64,000 bases of DNA from contig MNCI01000106.1 in NCBI GenBank assembly GCA_015680685.1, positions 8,891 to 72,890 on the forward strand. Direction: 5' to 3'. The translations under genes were made by a program, and so were the position numbers. Shown in pieces: positions 56,163 through 64,000 of this stretch (positions within the stretch are counted from its first letter, which is position 1; each line of letters begins with the position of its first letter). The stretch comes from Gnetum montanum. Its lineage: Eukaryota > Streptophyta > Gnetopsida > Gnetales > Gnetaceae. The notes under the pieces were generated by a model. The model was not told the origin of the DNA, did not search any database, and saw nothing but the letters and a program-made list of their open reading frames with translations.

Positions 56163-56378
56163 CTGAAAATAAACATAACCGTCCGTTAGACCATTCAGAA
56201 CTAGCCTAAAATGGTCTGTATATACCTTCTCAGTTTGACCAAGTTATGTTAATGGCATAGACATATCGTTAAGTCTCCCGGAGTGTTTTAATTTAGGGGT
56301 TAGGGCCAAAGGTTTTGTAATTAACATAAGAATTAATTAATTACACAAGGGCACCACCCCCCATGACTAAGTGCATAC
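56163..56378 (-). promoter_or_regulatory. Predicted leader intron before the extra ORF (element E)
   Basis: Donor CTGGAG|GTATGC at 56378, acceptor TTATTTTCAG ending at 56163, length 216 bp. A G-rich TTAGTCATGGGGGG lies just inside the donor. The donor and acceptor words match those of element B. Confidence 0.6.
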
Positions 56379-56519
56379 CTCCAGTTGCATAAAAAGGGCA
56401 AGGACAGGTTGATGCAGACACGCGATGGAATGTAGGTGCGTTGGGAAGGGTTAGGTAGAAAAAATGGCAAAGATTCCCCTCAATTTGGACTCCAAATGAT
56501 GAAAAAATGATAAGGTGCG

Positions 56520-56640
56520 GTGGATATATATAGGGGTTGGGCGTTGCGTCGATGGGGTCGTGTATATGCGGCAGCGTATACGTAGTGGCTGCGTATACGG
56601 GGCCTCGTGTATGTAGCACTGTTCACCTGTGGACCAGCGT
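56520..56640 (-). promoter_or_regulatory. Internal promoter block of element E
   Basis: On the minus strand the units TACATACACGAGGCCCC, GTATACGCAGCCAC, TACGTATACGCTGCCG, CATATACACGACCCC and ATCGACGCAACGCCC are followed by TATATATA (56532-56524). The -cGNaGCCCC pattern is also the unit above the TATA box of E's LTR. Confidence 0.65.
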
Positions 56641-58144
56641 TGACCAACCCAAAAAATAATTGAAATGAAAAATTTGAAAAGCTAAATTGAAGCAATTGAA
56701 GCGTAAAAAAGACCCGATTATGGCGGAAGACAAGAGGAAGGTAATGAAGGGTGAAAAAGAGACAAAAATGGAGAATGGGATGGAAAAAGAACTCAAGCAA
56801 GGATGAAATCGAACGATGGGACATAGAAACTAGTCAACCAAGAAATCCAAAGGAGGGAAGGCTTAACTGGCAAACCAAGAATATGCAGGTGGGTCCTCCC
56901 CATAGCAGGCAATAGTCGTATAGCCCCTGCATACCCTCAACATCAGAGTCTGTGGGCTCGGGTGTTGATAATGGGTGGCACTAGTGAAGACTCCAAACCA
57001 AGAGAACCCGCCAAGGCATGGGAGATTGACAGAAAACATGACGAACACACAAAACATAAAAAGGGCAGTGAGGTGAGTACGGAGAGAAGTGGGAATGGAA
57101 GGAGAGGAGAAAATGGAAATTCCGAATGTCGATCACATGAAACCCTATGTGCAAGCGTGGTTAAGTGACCCGGTAGAACCTTTCCAGAGATCAGACCCAA
57201 AACCATCTGCAAACAGTGACCTCGTAGCAATAGACGAAGTCCCAACCATCCCCAAGGAAACAAGAATGACTCCACAGAAGACCACCACTCTAGGGAACGC
57301 GAGAAGAGGGAAGTGAAATGGGAAAAAGTTAGAGGGGACCAAGGAAGTCCCATAACAAGTACGTGTGATCCATGAGAGGCGATCTAAGGGGTGTGCTTTG
57401 AATTCCCACTGTGATATATCTCTTTTTTTTCTTTTGTGCAGGGGAACCACGCCATGCGAAGACCCATGCATGTGTGCATGCATCTGACCAAGGGGTGTGT
57501 TTTGAATCCTCATTTTATTTGTTTATTTTGTTTTTGCGTCTTTTTTTTTAAATTTTTTAAATTTTTTAGTGAGTACCACACCATGCAAGGTTGAACAACC
57601 CAAAACTTCCAGGGAGAGAGACTTGGAGTGGTAGGAAATCTGTAAAGACACACCAGCAACCTAGGGAATAGAATGGAATAATAAATAAAGAATTCCCTTT
57701 GAAGTCACACCTGATTCAAACCAGTGGGTCTTCCCTCAGTTGGGGAACTACACAAGTCAAACATTCATTGAAATGTTTGTTAAGTGAAGGGGTTACATGT
57801 TCGCGTAAAAAGGAAAATCATGGAATGGTGAATGGGTGGATGACGTGGACTCACTGCCAAGTTTATGAGGTGGAAACGATGTAAAATCCAAGGACAACCA
57901 TGCAAAGGCTGGAACTAGATAACTAGGAAGACGATTACAGTACCCATCGTAACGAAAACTAACTGCACTAAACCATATGATGATGACAAAAAGTAAACAA
58001 AAAGAACACGAAAAATGAAAAACAAAAAATTATAAAACAAAAAGTGGAAAACAGAAACTAGAAAACAAAAAATGGAAAACAAAAAAGTGTAAAAAAAATG
58101 TAAAACAAAAAATGATAAAATGATGAGGGTTGTAGTGAAACAGA
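56641..58144 (-). other. Non-coding spacer of element E
   Basis: It has the same order as in B, including the two-unit duplication at about 57375-57600 and an A/T-rich part at 57990-58130. The ATGGGGGAGATC tract that marks its pol-side end lies just inside the last pol frame (58160-58175). No gene is supported. Confidence 0.7.
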
Positions 58145-59570
58145 TTAGTAGGGATGAGGATCTCCCCCATGATTGGGTGAAAAGGAGGAGACACGAAAGA
58201 TGGAGCATGGATGATCGGCTGATGACGAGGCTATGGCATTGGTTGTATGAACCTTGCAGAAAGGTTTGAGTTGTTGGTAGTTGACCAACTGTGTTCTGGT
58301 GGGATCCCCAGGTTTGTGAATTAGCAAGGCCCCAGATGGGAAGGTTTTGAAGACAATATAAGGTCCCTCCCATAGTGTCTGAATCTTTGTTGGTTGGAAT
58401 ATATGTGAGGGATTCCAATACAATACCTTGTCTCCACATCGAAATGTGACCTTCCAAATCCTAAGATCATGTCTTTTCTTATTATAGGCCTTGTGGGTTT
58501 CATTTGAAAATAGGGCCACTAATCGGTTCTCATCTAGCACACTTAAATTGATTAATCATTCTCGTTGTGCTAGCGGGAGGTCAAGGCCGAGGTCACAAGC
58601 GGTGGATAGTGTCTAGAGTTTTGCTTGGATTGGAAGCGTTGGCAACTTACCCTACACTAACTCATAGGGAGGGTACCCTACAGGAAGTTTCTAGGTGGAG
58701 CAATAGGCCCATAGGGCATCGTTAAGCTTGGTACTCCAGTCCCTCCTGTATTTGCTAATTGTTCATGTAAGGATCTTGGTAATTTTCCTATTTGTGACTA
58801 CGGCCTGCCCATTGGCTTGGGGGTGATAAGGTGTTGTGAATTTGTGTGTTACCCCTAAGCATTGCATGAGTTTTCGAAAAGTAACCCCTATGAAGTGCGT
58901 CCCATTGTCAGAAATGAGTGCATGAGGCACTCCAAACCTGGTAACAATTTGTTGCTGGACAAATCGTGCGGCGGTGTTGGAAGAACAGTCGATGACAGCT
59001 ACCACTTCTACCCACTTTATACAGTAGTCCACCACCACGATGATGTATGCCTTTTCGTTTGACAAGGGGGTGATGGGCCCCATGAAGTCGATACGCTAGA
59101 TGCCGAAGGGCTCCAGTGGCTGAATCCACTATTGAGGTCCCTCCAACCGTGCTGACATCCCACCATCTCTTTGGCATCGTTCACAGGAGTGGGTGAACCA
59201 TTGTGCGTCCTTGAAAAGTGTAGGCCAATAATACCTTACAAGCAAGATTTTAATGGTTGTTCTACATCTAGCATAGTGGCCCCCACAAGGGCCCTCATGA
59301 GCATCTTGAAGGACACGCAGTGTATTAGCATCAGGGACACACCAACAGACCAAGTCATCTGCGCACACCTTGTAGAGGTGGCCGTTGATTTCCATGAAGT
59401 GCTTAGCCTTATGGAGAAACTGCTATTTCTTTCGATGATTCCATTCTTTTGGCAGCTCCTGTGTTGTAAGGTAGGTAAGGATGCAATTGAAGTAAGGAGA
59501 TTCCTTGGGTGCTTGAGGATCAACAGTGCTTGTGAAGAGGAGTTCATTTGGAAACTGGTCGGATAAAGGC
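58145..59570 (-). pseudogene. integrase of element E
   Basis: The zinc-binding part is HEGPCGGHY...CERCQRDGG (59310-59160). The core has VVVDYCIKWVEV near 59045-59010 and LISDNGTHF near 58925-58900, so both Asp are present. At 58810-58790 the text is GQAVVTNRK: the catalytic Glu is Val. The C-terminal frame (58540-58145) carries the GPY/F-type motif WEGPYIVFKTFPSGALLI. Few stops; the Val change alone should inactivate it. Confidence 0.88.
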
Positions 59571-59593
59571 TCCTCATCTTCTGCGTTATCCCA

Positions 59594-60085
59594 TCATAAT
59601 CGAGATAAGTGGTCCGCGACCACATTCTTGGACCCCTTTCTATCTACCATGGTCAGATCAAACTCCTGAAGAATCACCAGCCACCAAATTATGCAGGGGC
59701 TCACCGTTGGTTTATTCATCAAGAACCAGATAACACTGTGGTCTGTGTGCACAAACACCTCGTATCCAAGCACATAGTGCTGGAATTTGTCCAATGCAAA
59801 CACCACCGCCATCAATTCCTTTTCGGTGGTGGTGTAGTTCAGTTGTGTACCCACAATGCTACGACTTGCACAGTGGATATAGTATGGACGTTTTTGATCG
59901 TCACACTGTGTAAGCACAGCTCCCAAAGCATAGTTGGAGGCATCCATCATAATGTGAAAGGGTCTAGACCAATCAGGTGCTCGTAGAACTAGAGCTTCTA
60001 TGAGTTTCTGCTTTAGTGCTTGGAATGCCGACTTGCATTCCTTGGTCCAGACAAATGGAACATCCTTCTTTGTAAGCTCTACCAA
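59594..60085 (-). CDS. RNase H domain of element E, open frame
   Basis: 163 codons without a stop. Catalytic acids are in place: MMDASNYALG, TTEKELMAVVF, VHTDHSVIWF and VVADHLSRL. The domain degrades RNA in RNA-DNA hybrids during reverse transcription. It is part of a Pol polyprotein, so the ATG at the frame start is not a true start. Best-kept enzyme domain in the window. Confidence 0.88.
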   Translation of the reverse strand: MVELTKKDVPFVWTKECKSAFQALKQKLIEALVLRAPDWSRPFHIMMDASNYALGAVLTQCDDQKRPYYIHCASRSIVGTQLNYTTTEKELMAVVFALDKFQHYVLGYEVFVHTDHSVIWFLMNKPTVSPCIIWWLVILQEFDLTMVDRKGSKNVVADHLSRL

Positions 60086-60089
60086 TGGT

Positions 60090-61210
60090 CGGGCTATCTT
60101 TTAGAAGTGTTCAATGAAACGCCGGTAGTAACCAGTGTGTCCAAGGAATGATCACACATCTTTGATAGTACTTGGTTGGCAGGTAATTCCTTGGATGACC
60201 CTGATCTTTTCAGGGTCCACGTTGATCCTGTTGATGAAATGAGATGCCCCAACACTATGCCCTCTTGGACCATCAAATGGCTCTTTTGCCAATTGAGCCG
60301 TAGATTGGTGTTTACACACCTCCTTAAAACTTGCTCTAGGTGCTCCAAGGCTTGCTCGAACATGGTACCATAGGTGGAGAATTCATCCATGAAGACTTCT
60401 ACACCATTGCTGATTTGTTGTTGGAAGATGCTCAGGACAAGGCGTTGGAACGTCTCAGGTGTGTTGCATAGGCCAAAGGGCATCTTATTATATGCAAAAG
60501 TCCCCCATGGACTCGTGAAAGTAGTTTTGGCCTGGTCCTCTAGTGTGATTTGGATCTGGTTATAACCATTATAACCATCCGAAAAGCTGTAATATTAGTG
60601 TCCTGCGATTGTGTCCAACACATGGTCCACAAATGGGAGCGGGAAGTGGTCCTTGAAAGTTGCCATATTGAGCAACCAAAAATTGATACAAACCCTCCAC
60701 TTGCCACCTTTCTTGGGTATGATAATGAGTGGGCTAATCCATTCGCGATCGGCGACTGAATAGATGAATCCTGCCTTAAGCAATTGTTCGATCTCATCCT
60801 TTACTACTTACTTCAACTTGGGATTCAGCCGTTTTTGTGGTTGTCACTGTGGCTTCATGGAAGGGTCAAGGTAGATCCGGTGCTAGCAGATCCTGGGATC
60901 AATGCTAGTCAGTTCAGGATAAGACCACATGAATGTAGCAACCCATTTGTTTACCATCACCAGCAACCTCTGTTTCTGTTCAGGAGCAAGGGTAGCATTG
61001 ATAATTACTGGCTTGCCATTTTGTAAGAATGCATACTCTAAGTGAGCCAATAGGGATTTTAGCTCAAGGGGCTCTTGCTTGAAGTTCTCAGGGATCTCTA
61101 GCTTTCCCCAGTCATCAAAGTCATCAATGATGGAGGTCTGTTGATGAATCTCCTCCATCACATCCATGCTGTCAATGTAGGCTTGCACTAGCCCCTCAGA
61201 TGGTTCCATG
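60090..61210 (-). pseudogene. reverse transcriptase of element E
   Basis: Open runs: 61209-60883 (lead-in, LEYAFLQNGKPVIINATLAP), 60783-60595 (LLKAGFIYSVADREW, KWRVCINFWLLN) and 60483-60094 (MPFGLCNTPETFQRLVLSIF). The catalytic loop reads VFMDEFSTYG, so the second Asp of FMDD is Glu. Separated by a few stops and frame changes. Confidence 0.88.
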
Positions 61211-61339
61211 CATATTGTGCTGCTAGCAGGATTAGCTGTTAGCCACTAGGTGCCTTCTTGGTTAGTGGCTGCTGCGTACAAGCACTGTTGAATTGGTGAT
61301 TCCTTGGTACACCGACTGCATGCTTGAATAGATGTCCGC

Positions 61340-61760
61340 TTAGTGGACCATAGCTGCTACACACAGTTGCACCCCGAGTCACTGTACGCGATGCATGAAA
61401 CTATTTTCTTCTTGATCTTCTCGAAAGGATTTTCCTTTAAAATTTCTAAGGATAGATCTCGGAGTCCGAGTCGTGCATCCACCATGCTTAGCCAGGCTCT
61501 TCCCATGATGATTGGGAAATTCTCCTTACAGTTTTCAACACGGATGACCAGGAAGTCAGCAGGGTAGGACCACCCAAAAATAGTGGTCACAATGTCCTCC
61601 ACCAAATCCAAAGGAATGGTGATGGATTGATTTGCTAACTTGAGCCAGATGTTGCTCTTCTTTAGCGAGGGTAGGTTCCAGTTCTTGTACATGTCATGAG
61701 AGATTAAATTAACCCCTGACCCTGAGTCCAGAAGAGATTTTCACGGCTTGTTCCCAGCCA
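61340..61760 (-). pseudogene. retropepsin-like protease of element E
   Basis: LLDSGSGVNLISHDMYKNW keeps the D-S-G active site. It then continues SNIWLKLANQSITIPLDLVE and FPIIMGRAWLSMVDARLGL. A TGA just upstream (KP-stop-KSLLD; B has KPCKALLD) comes from a C-to-A change and breaks the link to Gag. Confidence 0.85.
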
Positions 61761-61769
61761 TCTGAAGAT

Positions 61770-63990
61770 ATATGAGGGGGCTTCCCAGATCTGTCAATTT
61801 TCGGGGAAGAGAATCAGCTTTGATCCAGTCGATCACGGCATGTGTGAGCATGATCGTTTGGATGTTGGATTGCGGCGGAGCAGAGGATTGCTCGGGCGGT
61901 ATTATGGTAGAGATGTTGGTAGGTTCAGAGGCACAGGCCACAGGCGTAGGCGAGGGTGTGTTTAGATTATGAGGTCGGAAAAAGGGATGTTTGTGTTGTT
62001 TAGGTTCCGGTCCACTCAGCCAAGGTGCCGGTTGTAAATTAATAGCCCTCGTAGCATTTCATTGTTGTGGCTATGGCGGTATTTCTCCCTGCATGGATGG
62101 AGCAGGTGGCAACTGAGAGGGATGGTGTGGAGGAGTGGCAGAAGAAGGTGAAAGAGGGTAGAAGTGATGTGGATTTGTCCCCCTGGGTGATGGAGATGGA
62201 TGTTTGAAATATTCAGGGGGATGGTAGTAACTGGGAAAGGCCGCATGACTAGAAGACTCTCTTGGAGAGACCAGTTGCTGAACATAGTACCCATAAGGAT
62301 CTGACTGCTTGTAAGGGTACTTCTACCTTGGAGGTGGCATCCCCCACGCTTGTGGTTGCTACCACTATTGAAAATATTCATATGGTTGCGGAGGCGTTCC
62401 ACTTGGATAGTATCCTTGCTATTGCTGGTGGAATTTCCTGGGGTTGCCTTGTGGATAAGGCAACCTTCGGGGTATCTGCCTCTGCGTCAAACAAGGGTTC
62501 AAGGCATAGACCCCACACTCTTGAAGGTGGGACACCACAGGACAACATCCCTTAGGATGTTCATATTGGCATATGCCACGTCCATCATCCTCCTTGGTGT
62601 CAGAGTCTGTAACTTGCTCTGCTACAACAACTTTTCCCTTACCTTTATGTTGGGCATGTTTAGGTCCCTTCTTCATGTGCCGGTCACGGTCACTACCCTG
62701 CTCGTTGGACTCTTCTGTAATTTTCAATACACTTTGAAATTTCTCATCCAAAGAGTCCCACATTTTATCCACCTTTGCCAAGATTTCAGATGCAAACTTT
62801 TGTAACGGCAAAGTCTTCTGATTCACCATTACTTTCAGTGGTGACTCTTCGTCCTCATCACAAAATCGGACCTCCCTTTATCTAAGAGAAGGGTCCCAGT
62901 TGAATTCTTCAGCACTCTCCTTCTTTCTGAGTTCTCCTTTCTCTTTGGCCACTTGATCTATGAGGTGCTGCAATTGATGGGCCCTTAGCTCTGACAGTCG
63001 TCCCTTGGCATACACATCAAGGGTCTTTCTCGTTTCAAAATGGAGCCCATCAATAATGTGGTGAAGCTGTGCCCGCAGAGAATAACCATGACCAAGGCAC
63101 CGATGCAACAGTGAGTAATACTTGCTCATGGCGGCATCCAAGGGTTCATGATTCCCTTGTTTCCATCCTTGGATTTGCCATCTCAGATTTGCCACTCTAG
63201 AGTATATTTGATATTTTTCATTAAAGATTTCAAGCATCATACTCCATTTTCTGATTGATTCTGGCTCTAAGTACCGGTACCAACTTTTGGCTTCTTTGAT
63301 GAGTGTTCGGGGAAACAACTTCAACCATTGCCAATTGTTATCAATATTTTACAGGGTGCAGGCGTCATGGAATGCCTACAAGTGGGTCTGCAGATCATAG
63401 TTGTATCCCCCTTCAAATCTAGGGATGTTTTTCATGTTAACATGCTTGATCCGACTATCCTTCATGTGCCTGCTTGGGATGTGAATTGCCTCTGCAATTT
63501 GAAGCATGCTCCAAGTAGCTAACAAAGGCTCATCCGAATCATAGTCCTGTTGGGGACTATGACGTCTGTGATGATTTCTGCTACCCCTTATTTCATGCTG
63601 GCGAGGGTCACGCAATTGGTCACGTGCTTCCTCATGTTTCCCCGCTCAAACTTGCCTACCATCGTCCTTTCTTTCTAACCTTCCCTTGTGATGCTTAGAA
63701 CTTGAGCTAGATGAAGGTAAAGGAGAGGGGGAGGACGGAGAAGAAGGAGAGGCATCGCCACCGCTTTGGTGTCGATCTTTCCATCTACCGTGGCGACGAC
63801 CGCGGTCATCTCCTCTAGCTTTGCTTCGTGACCCACCATTCCCTTGAGGATCGTGGTTACTTAGAGGTTTGTTCTGGATGACTGACTGGAGGATCTGCGG
63901 CCCCAGGTGAAGATCGGTCGAATGAATATCATGAAATACAGCATCTCCATCGTCTTGTGGCCCTTGCGAGAATAAGGGGTTACTAAAGTA
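61770..63990 (-). pseudogene. gag of element E
   Basis: The capsid-like part (63324-62878, 148 codons) has KLFPRTLIKEAKSWYRYLEP and RCLGHGYSLRAQLHHIIDGL. A single CAA-to-TAA stop (SLR-stop-REVRF) separates it from a 136-codon run (62829-62419) with a Lys-rich part, CQYEHPKGCCPV and a Gln/Pro tail. The N-terminal region (63990-63400) is Ser/Arg/His-rich. Position and content match gag of B and G. Confidence 0.85.
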
Positions 63991-64000
63991 TTTTCCCTTC

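Larger units (their letters stand above)
50167..64000 (-). mobile_element. Element E: Athila-like retrotransposon, best-preserved copy, open at window end
   Basis: Read right to left: gag (63990-61770), protease (61760-61340), RT (61210-60090), RNase H (60085-59594), integrase (59570-58145), spacer, internal promoter, leader intron, extra ORF (56162-51301, split by solo LTR H), polypurine tract, 3' LTR (50167-51057). Only a handful of stops break each gene, fewer than in B, C or D, so E is the youngest of these. The 5' LTR and primer site lie beyond 64000. Confidence 0.93.

Overview
This is nuclear DNA of a land plant with a large, transposon-filled genome. It holds one host gene I can support, a three-exon metallothionein at 44841-45950. 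Almost everything else is nested, decayed LTR retrotransposons. Placement in plants rests on the metallothionein, an Athila-like Ty3/gypsy lineage primed by tRNA-Asp, and many CAG-to-TAG and TGG-to-TAG stops that look like decay at methylated CHG sites. I cannot name the species.

Layout (letters are mine). Left block, 1-34900, plus strand: four levels of nesting. Element D (oldest, gag C-terminus to 3' LTR, 24609-34900) was entered by F (only its 3' end is here, 22675-24608). F was entered by B (257-22674). B was entered by A (9104-19447, minus strand, complete, with a target-site duplication CCGCT/CTGCT). A minus-strand LTR end, X (1-256), also lies in B. Between 34901 and 36520 are a LINE remnant and AT-rich sequence. 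Element C (36521-44169) has two LTRs and a perfect CATAG duplication but has lost protease, reverse transcriptase, RNase H and integrase; it sits about 0.6 kb upstream of the metallothionein. Downstream are a 75-bp tandem duplication, the 5' LTR and gag of G (46678 to about 48570), an unresolved stretch, and a protease remnant (I) cut by element E. E runs on the minus strand from 50167 past the window end and is the most readable Athila-like copy. Its extra gene is split by a 2.03-kb solo LTR (H, 52089-54118; duplication GTTCT).

How the parts work together. The Athila-like elements share one plan: LTR, tRNA-Asp primer site (seen in C and G), gag-pro-RT-RNaseH-integrase, a 1.5-kb spacer, a short tandem-motif block with a TATA box, an apparent leader intron ending exactly at an ATG, a roughly 940-codon coiled-coil gene (the extra ORF), a G-rich polypurine tract, then the LTR. 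The main candidate novelty is that the 14-16 bp motif repeated above the internal TATA box matches, element by element, the motif repeated above the LTR TATA box of the same element, although the motif differs between elements. Together with retention of the extra ORF in pol-less C, this suggests a self-regulatory module: an element-coded protein, its own promoter, and a co-evolving binding site in two places. Family A carries its own 27-bp motif both in its LTRs and in its leader, an independent parallel.
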